A stretch of 64,000 bases of DNA from an uncultured Sphingomonadaceae bacterium. GTDB taxonomy: Bacteria > Pseudomonadota > Alphaproteobacteria > Sphingomonadales > Sphingomonadaceae. Positions 47,528 through 56,920 of the stretch are shown in pieces (position 1 is the stretch's first letter; every line of letters begins with the position of its first letter). Made by a program: the position numbers and the translations under genes. The DNA is taken from positions 868,001 through 932,000 of the forward strand of contig CANLSQ010000001.1 of assembly GCA_947493955.1 (NCBI GenBank). The letters are read 5' to 3'. The notes under the pieces were generated by a model. The model was not told where the DNA came from and did not search any database. It saw only the letters and a program-made list of their open reading frames with translations.

Positions 47528-47740
47528 TTGGCTGATTGGATATTGTCTGTCTTGATGCTGGCGGGCGCCGGATTGCTGGCTGGCGGTGTGTATTTGATAC
47601 GCACCGGCAAGAACAGGAAACAGGGCATTTTGATGCTGATTGCATCTGCGGTCATGTTTGCCAACGTGGCAATCTGGACGGTACCGACCCCAGGTTCGGA
47701 TAGCCAAAGCGGCAGTGCGATACCGGATCGCCCCAACTAA
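47528..47740 (+). CDS. Small two-helix membrane protein, hypothetical
   Basis: 70 residues from TTG 47528, with AAGGAG 8 nt upstream; the frame start at 47510 contains that site and is not used. Two hydrophobic helices (WILSVLMLAGAGLLAGGVYL and GILMLIASAVMFANVAIW) flank a basic loop (RTGKNRKQG), placing that loop in the cytoplasm. The tail is short and polar. I do not recognise a family. It is convergent with the alpha/beta hydrolase, 4 bases apart. Confidence 0.6.
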   Translation: MADWILSVLMLAGAGLLAGGVYLIRTGKNRKQGILMLIASAVMFANVAIWTVPTPGSDSQSGSAIPDRPN

Positions 47741-47744
47741 CAGC

Positions 47745-48401
47745 TTATTTGATCGGCGAATCTGGCGCCAGACGCATGTCGAGATAGTTGTCGACTGAAC
47801 CCATAAGCAATTCCATTTCATTTTCATAAAAATGGTTTGCACGCGGAATTTCATCGTGATGGATGGTGATATGTTTTTGCGTGCGAAGTTTATCGACCAG
47901 CTTTTGCACTGCGCTTGGCGTAACAACTTCGTCGTTCACGCCCTGAATGATGATCCCGGAAGATGGGCAGGGGGCGAGGAAGTTGAAATCATACATATTG
48001 GCCGGCGGAGATACGGAGATGAAGCCGCGGACTTCCGGGCGCCGCATCAAAAGCTGCATGCCAATCCAGGCACCGAAGCTGTAGCCGGCAATCCAGGTCG
48101 TTTGCGCTTCAGGATGGATGCTCTGGACCCAGTCCAATGCCGAAGCGGCATCGGAAAGCTCGCCGATGCCATTGTCAAATGTGCCCTGTGACCGGCCAAC
48201 CCCGCGGAAATTGAAACGCAATGTAGCAAAACCGCGGTTCACAAATGTCTTGTACATGGCCTGCGTGATCCGATCATTCATCGTGCCGCCCGCCTGCGGG
48301 TGGGGGTGAAGGATCATCGCGACCGGTGCGCGGTCGCGCGGTCCTGGGCTAAAACGGCCTTCGAGGCGACCTTCGGGTCCGGTAAAAATTACGTCAGGCA
48401 T
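47745..48401 (-). CDS. Alpha/beta hydrolase (COG2945-like)
   Basis: 218 residues. ILHPHPQAGGTMNDRI is the family's N-terminal mark, RFNFRGVGRSQG the oxyanion region, nucleophile elbow IAGYSFGAWIGMQLL (Ser), catalytic Asp near GVNDEVVTP and His in PRANHFYENE. Substrate unknown. It is divergent from the cysteine desulfurase pair across 146 bases; hydrolases of this type often adjoin desulfurases in alphaproteobacteria. Confidence 0.88.
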   Translation of the reverse strand: MPDVIFTGPEGRLEGRFSPGPRDRAPVAMILHPHPQAGGTMNDRITQAMYKTFVNRGFATLRFNFRGVGRSQGTFDNGIGELSDAASALDWVQSIHPEAQTTWIAGYSFGAWIGMQLLMRRPEVRGFISVSPPANMYDFNFLAPCPSSGIIIQGVNDEVVTPSAVQKLVDKLRTQKHITIHHDEIPRANHFYENEMELLMGSVDNYLDMRLAPDSPIK

Positions 48402-48547
48402 GGCTTTTTCAATTCTTTGGTCAAGATTAAATTTTGAATGGCGTCAAAAGGCAGATTAGCTTTTGCGCTGAATGAAGCGTCTATATAGAGAGAGTGAAAT
48501 AATCCGCAACTCAATCCCGTAATTGTCAAAGGGTTTAGCCTAGCAAA

Positions 48548-49621
48548 ATGTCTGAGCAGAAACGCATCTATCTGGATTATGCCGCGACAACGCCCATGCT
48601 GGACGTCGCCCGGCAGGCCTGTCTGGAAGGATTTGCGCATTGGGCCAATCCGTCCTCGCCCCATGCAGATGGGCGCGCCGCGGGGGCGATGCTTGAAGAT
48701 GCACGAAAGCGATTCAAGGCTGCGCTGGACTGGGATGGAGAGGTCATCTTCACCAGCGGCGCCAGCGAAGCGATTGCCATGGCATTGAAACAGACCAAAC
48801 CCGTGCGGCAATTGGTATCGCCGATTGAACATGATGTGGTTTTGCGTTTTGCCGAAGGTGCGGACAGTATACCGGTTGATCTCAACGGTCTCATGGTGCC
48901 GATGCGGCTTAATCATCTGCTGAAGGCGGAGAAAGAGCAGGCGCTGGTTGTTGTGCAGTCAGTGAACAACGAAACCGGCGTGATGCAGGATATGGAAGCG
49001 CTAGCGAAGGTAACGCGGGACCGCGATGCGATTCTGCTGGCGGACTGCTCGCAATCAGCCGGCAAAATGCCGCTTCCTGATGCTGACATGATTATCATTG
49101 CCGGTCACAAATTTGGCGGCCCTCCCGGTGTCGGGGCGCTGCTGATCAAGGATCTGAAATTGCTCCATGCTTATGGCGGTCAGGAACAGGGCTATCGTTC
49201 CGGTACCCAGAACCTGCCGTATATCATGGCAATGGTCGCTGCTTTGGAAGCACCAGCCAATTGGGCAGGGCGAGCTACTGAATTGCGCGCGCATCTCGAC
49301 AATGCCATCAAAACGGAGGGCGGGGCCGTTATAGCAGAGAACGCCCCAAGAATTGCGACGATTGGCAGCTATCATATGCCCGGCGTGGCGGCAAATACGC
49401 AGCTGATCAAGTTTGATATGGCCGGTTTTTCGGTATCCGCCGGCAGTGCCTGTTCTTCCGGCACCCTGAAGCCGAGCCATGTGCTCGAAGCGATGGGTAT
49501 TGATGCAGGAACGGCGCGGGAAGTGATCAGGGTCAGCATCGGCCGCGATACCACCCGCGCAGAAATTTACGACTTTATCGAACAGTGGAAATCCATCTTC
49601 AGCGCGGCACCCAAGAGCTGA
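48548..49621 (+). CDS. Cysteine desulfurase family protein (first of tandem pair)
   Basis: 357 residues, class V aminotransferase fold. PLP contacts SGASEAIAMAL and DCSQSAGKMP, PLP lysine in IIAGHKFGGPPGVGALL, phosphate-binding YRSGTQNLP, and a mobile catalytic Cys in SAGSACSSGTLKPSHVL. It should convert cysteine to alanine and enzyme-bound sulfur. It may have a role distinct from its neighbour; the two are only moderately alike. Four bases separate it from the next gene. Confidence 0.9.
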   Translation: MSEQKRIYLDYAATTPMLDVARQACLEGFAHWANPSSPHADGRAAGAMLEDARKRFKAALDWDGEVIFTSGASEAIAMALKQTKPVRQLVSPIEHDVVLRFAEGADSIPVDLNGLMVPMRLNHLLKAEKEQALVVVQSVNNETGVMQDMEALAKVTRDRDAILLADCSQSAGKMPLPDADMIIIAGHKFGGPPGVGALLIKDLKLLHAYGGQEQGYRSGTQNLPYIMAMVAALEAPANWAGRATELRAHLDNAIKTEGGAVIAENAPRIATIGSYHMPGVAANTQLIKFDMAGFSVSAGSACSSGTLKPSHVLEAMGIDAGTAREVIRVSIGRDTTRAEIYDFIEQWKSIFSAAPKS

Positions 49622-49625
49622 TCCG

Positions 49626-50741
49626 ATGGCCAAAGAACCGATCTATCTCGATAATCAGGCGACAACGCCGCTCGCACCGGAAGTGTTTGATGCCATGGTT
49701 CCCTGGCTGCGCGACAATTTCGGTAATCCGCACAGCGCGCATATGCTGGGCCGCAAAGCCGCTGCCGCTGTCGAGGTTGCGCGAGACCAGGTGGCCAGCC
49801 TTTTACCGAGTAACGGGAATCTATTTTTCGCTGGCAGTGCGACGGAAGCCATCAACCTGGGTTTTGGGGCTGCTAATGCCCTGAAAGCCGCCGGACGCGA
49901 CAAAATCATCGTTCTCGACAGCGAGCATGCAGCGGTTCGTGATACTGCGCTGTCCTACAAAGAGCATGGCTTCATGGTCGAAAGGCATCCGATAGGCCCT
50001 GACGGCATTGTGTCATTGGAACAGTTGGGCGGGTCGATTGACGAAAAGACCGCACTTGTCGCCGCGATGCTGGTGAATAACGAGATTGGCGTCATTCAAC
50101 CCGTCGAAGCCATTGCCAATCTGGCGCACGAGCATGGAGCGCTGATGTTGTGTGATGTTGTCCAGGGCTATGGGCGGGTTACCATCCCTGACAATATCGA
50201 TATGGCAGCGATATCGGCGCACAAGATATACGGTCCCAAGGGAATTGGCGCCTTGTGGGTCCGTGAGGGAATTGATCCGCAGCCAATGATTCACGGCGGC
50301 GGGCAAGAGAGGGGTGTCCGATCAGGCACTTTGTCACCGGCCTTATGTGCCGGGTTCGGCCAAGCGGCAGCGCTTTGTTCCGACCGGCATAATGTCGATG
50401 CAGCCCATATTCAGGCTCTGGCCGATAAAGCCCGATCCTGTTTTGCAGACTGGACAGTTAACGGCGCTATGGATCAACGCTATCAGGGTAATATCAATAT
50501 CCGCCGGAATGGCGTTGATGTGGCCCGCCTGATGTCGGATGTCCGGGGTGTCGCTTTTTCAGCGGGATCGGCCTGCGCCAGCGGTTCCGGTCGCCCGAGC
50601 CATGTGCTGGCAGCATTGGGGCTTGGGCCAGCGCAAATCAAATCCTCCATTCGTCTGGGTTTTGGCCGGTATAACAGTCTAGACGATATCGAAATGGCGG
50701 CAGAATTAATCAACGAAGCGGTCGAGGCGCAACTTGCATGA
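49626..50741 (+). CDS. Cysteine desulfurase, IscS/NifS-like (second of tandem pair)
   Basis: 371 residues: DNQATTPLAPEV at the N-terminus, MLVNNEIGVIQPVEAI, PLP lysine in ISAHKIYGPKGIGALWV, VRSGTLSPAL, and catalytic Cys in SAGSACASGSGRPSHVLAAL. Likely the main sulfur donor of this set. Its stop overlaps the ferredoxin start (ATGA), which ties sulfur mobilisation to an electron carrier. Confidence 0.93.
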   Translation: MAKEPIYLDNQATTPLAPEVFDAMVPWLRDNFGNPHSAHMLGRKAAAAVEVARDQVASLLPSNGNLFFAGSATEAINLGFGAANALKAAGRDKIIVLDSEHAAVRDTALSYKEHGFMVERHPIGPDGIVSLEQLGGSIDEKTALVAAMLVNNEIGVIQPVEAIANLAHEHGALMLCDVVQGYGRVTIPDNIDMAAISAHKIYGPKGIGALWVREGIDPQPMIHGGGQERGVRSGTLSPALCAGFGQAAALCSDRHNVDAAHIQALADKARSCFADWTVNGAMDQRYQGNINIRRNGVDVARLMSDVRGVAFSAGSACASGSGRPSHVLAALGLGPAQIKSSIRLGFGRYNSLDDIEMAAELINEAVEAQLA

Positions 50742-51079
50742 GCGATATTAAAGTGAATTTCATCAGTGCTGATGGTGAGCAGACGGTAACAGCAACCGCA
50801 TCCGATGGTGATGATCTGTTGACTATTGCGCAGGTTAATGACCAGCCTTTGGAAGGCACATGCGAAGGCCAGATGGCCTGTTCCACTTGCCATGTGATTG
50901 TTGATGCCCAAGATTTCGACAAATTACCGGAAGCCACGGAGATGGAAGAGGATATGCTCGACCTTGCCGCTGGCGCCCGGCGGACAAGCCGTCTGGCCTG
51001 TCAAATCACGCTGACGCCAGATCTCGATGGCTTGACGGTGCATATCCCCGCGGAGAGCCGCAACATGCAGGGAGTGTGA
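50738..51079 (+). CDS. Adrenodoxin-type 2Fe-2S ferredoxin
   Basis: 113 residues with cluster ligands C-x5-C-x2-C in TCEGQMACSTCHVIV and a fourth Cys in RLACQITL. LPEATEMEEDMLDLA is a partner-binding helix. Family members give electrons to Fe-S assembly or to cytochrome P450; the operon favours Fe-S assembly. Confidence 0.95.
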   Translation: MSDIKVNFISADGEQTVTATASDGDDLLTIAQVNDQPLEGTCEGQMACSTCHVIVDAQDFDKLPEATEMEEDMLDLAAGARRTSRLACQITLTPDLDGLTVHIPAESRNMQGV

Positions 51080-51084
51080 CTGTG

Positions 51085-52014
51085 ATGAATCGCCGAAACT
51101 TTGTCACAGGCTCTTCGCTGTTAACTGTCAGCGCGGCTTCGCCATTTGCATTGTCTGCACAAGAGCCGACAGTGCTCAAATATCAAGATGCAGCCGCAAG
51201 ACGAGAGCTGGCAAAGCTCGAAAAACGTATCGGTGGCCGTCTCGGTGTGGCCTTGACCGACGCGAAGGGCGGCATTGCTCTGGCTCATCGGGGTGATGAA
51301 CGCTTTGCGATGTGTTCGACCTTCAAAGCGCCTCTTGCATTTGCCCTGTTTGACGCTGCTGATAAAGGTCAGGTTGATGTGAAGAAAAGCTTCGCGGTGA
51401 CGGAGGAGGATCTGGTCCCTTATGCGCCGTTTGTCGAAGAACAGATAGCGGCAAAGAAAATGGTAACGCTGGAACAACTAGCCAAAGCGACGGTCAAATT
51501 GAGTGATAACGCTGCGGCCAACTTGATATTGAAAGCCATTGGCGGTCCGGAAGCCTTTACGAATTTTGTCCGTCGCCGTGGAGATACGGTCACCCGTCTG
51601 GATCGCATTGAACCGTTTCTTAATGAAAACAAAGTTGGCGATCCACGCGATACGACCAGCCCTATTGCTTTTGCGCAATTAATGCACGGTATGATGAGCG
51701 GAAAGTCACGATTGGCAAACTGGAGCATCGTATATGACGCGATGGCTTCGAGTAAAACCGGCCTTGGTCGAATTCGCCTGGGTCTGCCCTATGGCTGGCC
51801 GGTAGGTAACAAGACGGGAACGGCGGGAGATGGTCTGGCCTATAATGATGTCGCAATATTCTGGCCATCATTTGCGGGCTACGGAGGTGATCAGCCTCTA
51901 TTTTTAACGGTTTATACTGATCGACCGACCGCGTCGGCCGCTTTAGTCGACCGTACGATTGCTGAAGTTGCAAAAATTGCAGCCTGGATAGCACCACGTC
52001 TGAATCGGTCATAA
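51085..52014 (+). CDS. Class A beta-lactamase with Tat signal
   Basis: 309 residues from ATG 51085; GTG 51076 would overlap the ferredoxin stop. All class A signatures are present: STFK (Ser nucleophile, residue ~78), SDN (~140), RIEPFLNE (general-base Glu ~176 with the Asn of the Ambler 170 position), and KTGTAG (~243). The N-terminus NRRNFVTGSSLLTVSAASP carries a twin-arginine motif, so it is likely exported folded. It hydrolyses beta-lactams in the periplasm. It sits on the same strand directly behind the Fe-S genes, with no regulator of ampR type adjacent, so expression is probably constitutive or operon-linked. Confidence 0.94.
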   Translation: MNRRNFVTGSSLLTVSAASPFALSAQEPTVLKYQDAAARRELAKLEKRIGGRLGVALTDAKGGIALAHRGDERFAMCSTFKAPLAFALFDAADKGQVDVKKSFAVTEEDLVPYAPFVEEQIAAKKMVTLEQLAKATVKLSDNAAANLILKAIGGPEAFTNFVRRRGDTVTRLDRIEPFLNENKVGDPRDTTSPIAFAQLMHGMMSGKSRLANWSIVYDAMASSKTGLGRIRLGLPYGWPVGNKTGTAGDGLAYNDVAIFWPSFAGYGGDQPLFLTVYTDRPTASAALVDRTIAEVAKIAAWIAPRLNRS

Positions 52015-52027
52015 ACGCAAAACTGAC

Positions 52028-52056
52028 TTGAATCCGCTGACAAAGCTCGCCATATG
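52028..52056 (+). promoter_or_regulatory. Candidate sigma-70 promoter for SRP RNA
   Basis: TTGAAT, 17-base spacer, CATATG, ending about 7 bases before the predicted SRP RNA 5' end. Spacing and position are right; hexamers match only in part. Confidence 0.45.
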
Positions 52057-52059
52057 CGC

Positions 52060-52153
52060 AGCGGGAGTCGGGTGGACGTAGTGTTCGCCAACCCGGTCAG
52101 ATCCGGAAGGAAGCAGCCGTAACGATTTTTCTGCGGGTCGCCCGGCTCCTACT
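52060..52153 (+). ncRNA. ffs: Signal recognition particle RNA, small bacterial type (4.5S)
   Basis: The conserved apical region is present (GGTCAGATCCGGAAGGAAG followed by CAGCCG), and the outer stem GGAGTCGGG at 52064-52072 pairs with CCCGGCTCC at 52141-52149. It scaffolds Ffh to deliver membrane and secreted proteins. Upstream of dnaX, the usual alphaproteobacterial place. Exact ends are approximate. Confidence 0.93.
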
Positions 52154-52232
52154 CACAAAATTTACACAGGCTTTTATGGCCAATCGCTGTTTAAGCTTCG
52201 ACAAGCTGGCGGCTAGCGCCTAAACTCTCCCG

Positions 52233-54032
52233 ATGTCCGATTCACCCGACATATTTGCTGCTGGCGGCGTGGAAGCGCCCATCGATCCGGCTCCTGCCGC
52301 TGCACAGCCTTACCGCGTGCTGGCGCGTAAATACCGGCCATCCAGCTTTGCCGAGCTTATCGGACAGGATGCCATGGTCCAGACGCTGGGCAATGCCATC
52401 AAGCGCGATCGCCTGGCCCATGCGTTTTTGATGACCGGTGTGCGTGGGGTGGGCAAAACATCGACCGCCCGGCTGATTGCAAAGGCGCTGAACTGCGTTG
52501 GTGAAGACGGGCAGGGCGGTCCGACCATTGATCCTTGCGGAAAATGCGAGCCATGCCGGTCGATTGCCGAGGGCAGCTTCATTGACGTCATCGAAATGGA
52601 TGCGGCCAGCCATACCGGCGTCGATGATGTCCGCGAGATTATCGAAGCTGTGCGCTATTCGTCGGTTTCTGCGCGCTACAAGATTTACATTATCGACGAA
52701 GTTCACATGCTGTCGAAAAACGCGTTTAATGCGCTTTTGAAAACGCTGGAAGAGCCGCCAGCCCATGTGAAATTCATCTTCGCGACGACGGAAGTGAATA
52801 AAGTGCCAATTACGGTGCTTTCTCGGTGCCAACGCTTTGATCTGAAGCGGATCAAGGCGGCACAACTGTCGACCCATTTTGCGCATATCGTCGAAAAAGA
52901 AAACGTACAGGCAGAGCAGGAAGCGCTCGACCTGATTGCCCAAGCGGCCGAGGGATCGGTTCGCGATGGTCTTTCCATCCTCGATCAGGCGATTGCCCAT
53001 GCCGATATGGAAGAAGGCGGTGACGTCAAAGCGTCGCAGATTCGGGAAATGCTGGGACTGTCTGATCGCAGCGCCGTGCGCCGGTTGTTCGGACTGCTTC
53101 TGGAGGCGGACTCTCAGGCTCTGCTTGATGCGATTGATGCACAATATCGCGTAGGCGTAGAGCCTCTTTCGCTGATGAATGGGCTGTTGTCACTTTGCCA
53201 TCAGGTGACTTTGTACAAAGTCGGGCGCGCCAACGATCCGACTTTGTCAGACGAAGCCAAAGCGCAACTTGGCGCTTGGTCTGAACAACTATCTTTTCCA
53301 GTTCTCCATAGGTTATGGCAACTTCTTCTAAAAGGTTATGAAGAAGTACAGCAAGCACATATGCCCCGTGAAGCTTGTGATATGGCGCTTTTGCGAGTGC
53401 TTTGCGCAGCCGATATGCCCGACCCGGGTGAGCTGGCAAAAATGTTGTCGCAAGGTGCTACTCCTGCGGCTCCATCTGCCGGTGAAGTCGATCCGGAACG
53501 CAGTGCTGCACCTGTTCACGAGGCACCACCCACAACGGTGGCTGATGTTCCTGCCCAGATCACGGAACCGGAACATGTCGAGCGTCAATCGCCGGAAAAT
53601 CCCCAAACTGAACAGCAGGTCCCTGAAAGTAACCTGCCACAGGATTTTCAGGGTGTGATCAATATTATCGGCGGCGTGTCACCGATATTGGAAAGCATAT
53701 TAATAGCTGATATGCGGATCATCAGCTTTTCGGCGCCGGTCATTGAGTATCAATCTGCGCGGCCGATTGCAGTATCTGACGTTAAAAAGATCACGGACGC
53801 GCTGAAAGAGGCAACAGGTAGCGTGTGGACCATAAAAGAAGGACAGGGCGAAGCAAAGCCCAGCATTTCCGAACAAGTGCAGCTTGATCAGGATGCCGCG
53901 ACACAGGCTATATTGGATACACCGCTGGTAAAAGCTGCCTTTGAGGCTTTTCCTGACGCGGAATTACTGGAAAATGAAACAGAGCAGGCCCCGGCTGAGT
54001 CCCGGCCTGAATCAAGGAGTTCACAAGCATGA
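52233..54032 (+). CDS. dnaX: DNA polymerase III subunits gamma and tau
   Basis: 599 residues. AAA+ clamp-loader core: Walker A MTGVRGVGKTSTARLIAKAL, zinc-binding Cys set (NCVGEDGQ, DPCGKCEPC), Walker B IIDEVHMLS, sensor FIFATTEVNKVPITVLSRCQ. The C-terminal tau-like part follows a Pro/Glu-rich linker (residues ~410-470). It assembles the polymerase III holoenzyme. I see no obvious slippery A-run for a programmed gamma frameshift. Its stop overlaps ybaB by 4 bases. Confidence 0.97.
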   Translation: MSDSPDIFAAGGVEAPIDPAPAAAQPYRVLARKYRPSSFAELIGQDAMVQTLGNAIKRDRLAHAFLMTGVRGVGKTSTARLIAKALNCVGEDGQGGPTIDPCGKCEPCRSIAEGSFIDVIEMDAASHTGVDDVREIIEAVRYSSVSARYKIYIIDEVHMLSKNAFNALLKTLEEPPAHVKFIFATTEVNKVPITVLSRCQRFDLKRIKAAQLSTHFAHIVEKENVQAEQEALDLIAQAAEGSVRDGLSILDQAIAHADMEEGGDVKASQIREMLGLSDRSAVRRLFGLLLEADSQALLDAIDAQYRVGVEPLSLMNGLLSLCHQVTLYKVGRANDPTLSDEAKAQLGAWSEQLSFPVLHRLWQLLLKGYEEVQQAHMPREACDMALLRVLCAADMPDPGELAKMLSQGATPAAPSAGEVDPERSAAPVHEAPPTTVADVPAQITEPEHVERQSPENPQTEQQVPESNLPQDFQGVINIIGGVSPILESILIADMRIISFSAPVIEYQSARPIAVSDVKKITDALKEATGSVWTIKEGQGEAKPSISEQVQLDQDAATQAILDTPLVKAAFEAFPDAELLENETEQAPAESRPESRSSQA

Positions 54033-54364
54033 AATCTATGGAAGAAATGATCAAAGCGGCACAGGAGGCCGCGCAAACCGTGCAAACACAGATGGAGGAA
54101 GCCCAGTCCAAGCTCGACAGTATCGAGGTAGAGGGGAAATCCGGTGGCGGATTGGTATCCGTCAAAGCAACTGCCAAAGGCCGGATACTTGGGGTCAGCA
54201 TCGATGAAAGCCTTATGAAGGCAGAAGAAAAAGGTATTTTGGAAGACTTGGTCGCTGCCGCGTTTAACGATGCACGTGACAAAGCAGATGCTGTCAGCAA
54301 CGAGGAAATGGGCAAAATGACAGGCGGTATGGGCCTGCCGGCGGGCTTTAAGCTTCCCTTTTAG
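54029..54364 (+). CDS. YbaB/EbfC nucleoid-associated protein
   Basis: 111 residues of the YbaB family (MEEMIKAAQEAAQTVQTQME; VSVKATAKGRILGVSIDESL; AFNDARDKADAVSNEEMGKM; ending GLPAGFKLPF). Binds DNA as a dimer. Coupled to dnaX (ATGA). A small hairpin AGCGG-TATTG-CCGCT begins at its stop codon and may end the transcript. Confidence 0.95.
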   Translation: MKSMEEMIKAAQEAAQTVQTQMEEAQSKLDSIEVEGKSGGGLVSVKATAKGRILGVSIDESLMKAEEKGILEDLVAAAFNDARDKADAVSNEEMGKMTGGMGLPAGFKLPF

Positions 54365-54484
54365 CGGTATTGCCGCTTTCCTGCTCTGATGGTTTTATAG
54401 TGGTTGAAGTCATCTGAGTGCGCCCCATATAGACTGACAGGCGCGCAGTCAGCACCGAATCTCGCGCCATAGTTTGGAGTATAA

Positions 54485-56920
54485 ATGTCCCAGTCCGAAT
54501 CCACATCTGCCAATAATCCCGAAGCCAAGGCACTGCCTTTGTTACCGCTGCGCGATATTGTGGTGTTCCCCAATATGATCGTCCCGCTTTTTGTGGGTCG
54601 TGACAAATCGGTCGTGGCTCTGGAAAAGGCCATGGATAGCGACAAGGAAATTTTCCTGGTGGCGCAGTTGGATCCGGCGGAAGATGATCCCGCACGCGAT
54701 CAGCTCTATGATCTTGGTGTTGTGGCGACGGTGCTTCAGCTTTTGAAATTGCCGGACGGGACGGTTCGCGTGCTGGTTGAAGGCAAGCAGCGCGCGAAGC
54801 ATGTTTCGCTGGAAGAGAAAGATGACGGCTTCGTGCTGGCGCAAGTAGATTTGATCGACGAGCAGTCCGTGGAAGGACCGGAATCAGCGGCGTTGATGCG
54901 CTCTGTCATTGAACAATTTGAGAATTATTCCAAGCTTAACAAAAAAATGCCAGCCGAAACCGTGGTTCAGCTTGGCGAGATTGACGAAGCATCGCGTCTG
55001 GCCGATGCGGTCGCCGCCAATATAAACGTCAAAGTGGCCGACAAACAAAGCCTGCTCATCGAGAGTGATCCGGTCAAGCGCCTTGAAATGGCTTTTGCAT
55101 TCATGGAAGGCGAACTTGGGGTTCTTCAGGTCGAAAAGAAAATTCGCGGCCGCGTGAAACGCCAGATGGAGAAAACCCAGCGCGAATATTATCTCAATGA
55201 ACAGATGAAGGCTATCCAGCGCGAGCTGGGTGATGGCGAAGACGGCGAAGGCGATGAAATGTCGGCGCTGGGCAAGAAAATTGAGGAGATGAAACTCTCC
55301 AAGGAAGCCAAGACCAAGGCCAACGCGGAATATAAAAAGCTCAAAGGCATGCAGCCCATGTCTGCGGAAGCGACGGTTGTCCGCAATTATCTGGATGTGT
55401 TGCTGGGACTGCCATGGGGCAAGAAGTCCCGTCTGAAGAAAGATATCAAGCAGGCCGAAAAAATTCTCGATGACGATCATTTTGCACTTGAAAAAGTGAA
55501 AGAGCGGATCGTGGAATATCTCGCCGTGCAGGCGCGGACCAACAAACTTAAGGGGCCCATTCTTTGCCTCGTTGGTCCTCCAGGCGTCGGTAAAACATCG
55601 CTTGGCCGCTCCATTGCCCGGGCTACGGGTCGTGAATTTGTTCGCCAGTCCCTCGGCGGCGTGCGTGATGAAGCTGAAATTCGTGGGCACCGCCGGACCT
55701 ATATCGGTTCGCTGCCTGGCAAGATTGTATCCAATCTGAAAAAAGCGGGTACGTCCAATCCGCTGTTCCTGCTTGATGAGATAGACAAGCTTGGTCAGGA
55801 TTTCCGCGGCGACCCTGCCTCCGCACTACTCGAAGTTTTGGATCCTGAGCAAAATGACAAGTTCCAGGATCATTATCTGGAGATCGACATTGATCTGTCG
55901 GACATCATGTTCGTCACAACCGCTAATTCCCTGAACCTGCCGCAGCCATTGCTGGACCGGATGGAGATCATCCGTCTTGAAGGTTATACCGAGGACGAAA
56001 AGGTCGAGATTGCCAAGCGTCACCTGATCGAAAAGCAGGTCGATGCACATGGTCTGAAAAAGGGCGAGTTTTCGCTGCAGGACGACGCGCTGCGTGACCT
56101 CATCCGCTATTATACCCGGGAAGCCGGTGTACGGACCCTGGAACGCGAGATTGCAAAACTGGCACGAAAGGCTCTTCGACGGATACTCGAGGGTGAGTAT
56201 AAGAGCGTTGAGATTACGCCGGAAACGCTGTCTGAATATGCCGGTGTTCGCAAATATCGCCACGGCGTCGGCGAGGAAGAAAACCAGGTGGGTGCCGTAA
56301 CCGGTCTTGCATGGACAGAGGTCGGCGGCGAGCTGCTGACAATCGAATCCGTAACCGTCTCTGGCAAGGGCCAGATCAAGACGACCGGCAAGCTCGGAGA
56401 GGTGATGACGGAGTCCGTTCAGGCCGCCTTGTCCTTCGTAAAGGCCCGCGCGCCATCTTATGGCATCAAGCCCAGTATTTTCAGCCGCAAGGACATTCAT
56501 ATCCACTTGCCCGAAGGGGCCGTGCCAAAAGATGGTCCGTCAGCCGGTGTTGGCATTGTGACTGCAATTGTTTCCACGCTGACCGGTATTCCGGTGCGCC
56601 GTGATGTAGCCATGACGGGCGAAGTTACCTTGCGCGGCCGTGTATTGCCAATCGGTGGTTTGAAAGAAAAACTGCTTGCGGCATTGCGGGGCGGCATAAC
56701 GACGGTTTTGATACCGGCGGAAAATGAGAAAGATCTGGTCGAGATTCCAGATAATATCACGTCTTCGCTTAAGATTATTCCGGTCAAGCATGCCGATGAA
56801 GTTCTCGCCCAGGCTCTGGCCGAAAAAGTAGAACCGATCGAGTGGAGTGATGCGGATGAGCTGGCGAGCCATGCAACGGCTCCAGTCACCGATGATGCCG
56901 GGTCAACGGCACGCCACTAA
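54485..56920 (+). CDS. lon: ATP-dependent protease Lon
   Basis: 811 residues from ATG 54485, GGAG upstream. N-terminal substrate domain (LPLLPLRDIVVFPNMIVPLF), AAA+ module with Walker A CLVGPPGVGKTSLGRSIA and FLLDEIDKLGQDFRGDPA, and a protease domain with catalytic Ser in PKDGPSAGVGIVTA and Lys in GGLKEKLLAALR. Degrades damaged and regulatory proteins. Followed by hup, as in many proteobacteria. The C-terminal ~20 residues are variable. Confidence 0.98.
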   Translation: MSQSESTSANNPEAKALPLLPLRDIVVFPNMIVPLFVGRDKSVVALEKAMDSDKEIFLVAQLDPAEDDPARDQLYDLGVVATVLQLLKLPDGTVRVLVEGKQRAKHVSLEEKDDGFVLAQVDLIDEQSVEGPESAALMRSVIEQFENYSKLNKKMPAETVVQLGEIDEASRLADAVAANINVKVADKQSLLIESDPVKRLEMAFAFMEGELGVLQVEKKIRGRVKRQMEKTQREYYLNEQMKAIQRELGDGEDGEGDEMSALGKKIEEMKLSKEAKTKANAEYKKLKGMQPMSAEATVVRNYLDVLLGLPWGKKSRLKKDIKQAEKILDDDHFALEKVKERIVEYLAVQARTNKLKGPILCLVGPPGVGKTSLGRSIARATGREFVRQSLGGVRDEAEIRGHRRTYIGSLPGKIVSNLKKAGTSNPLFLLDEIDKLGQDFRGDPASALLEVLDPEQNDKFQDHYLEIDIDLSDIMFVTTANSLNLPQPLLDRMEIIRLEGYTEDEKVEIAKRHLIEKQVDAHGLKKGEFSLQDDALRDLIRYYTREAGVRTLEREIAKLARKALRRILEGEYKSVEITPETLSEYAGVRKYRHGVGEEENQVGAVTGLAWTEVGGELLTIESVTVSGKGQIKTTGKLGEVMTESVQAALSFVKARAPSYGIKPSIFSRKDIHIHLPEGAVPKDGPSAGVGIVTAIVSTLTGIPVRRDVAMTGEVTLRGRVLPIGGLKEKLLAALRGGITTVLIPAENEKDLVEIPDNITSSLKIIPVKHADEVLAQALAEKVEPIEWSDADELASHATAPVTDDAGSTARH

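Noticed and set aside
52242-53144. A 300-residue minus-strand open frame inside dnaX
   Set aside because: Antisense shadow of the highly conserved clamp-loader core; no domain or ribosome site.
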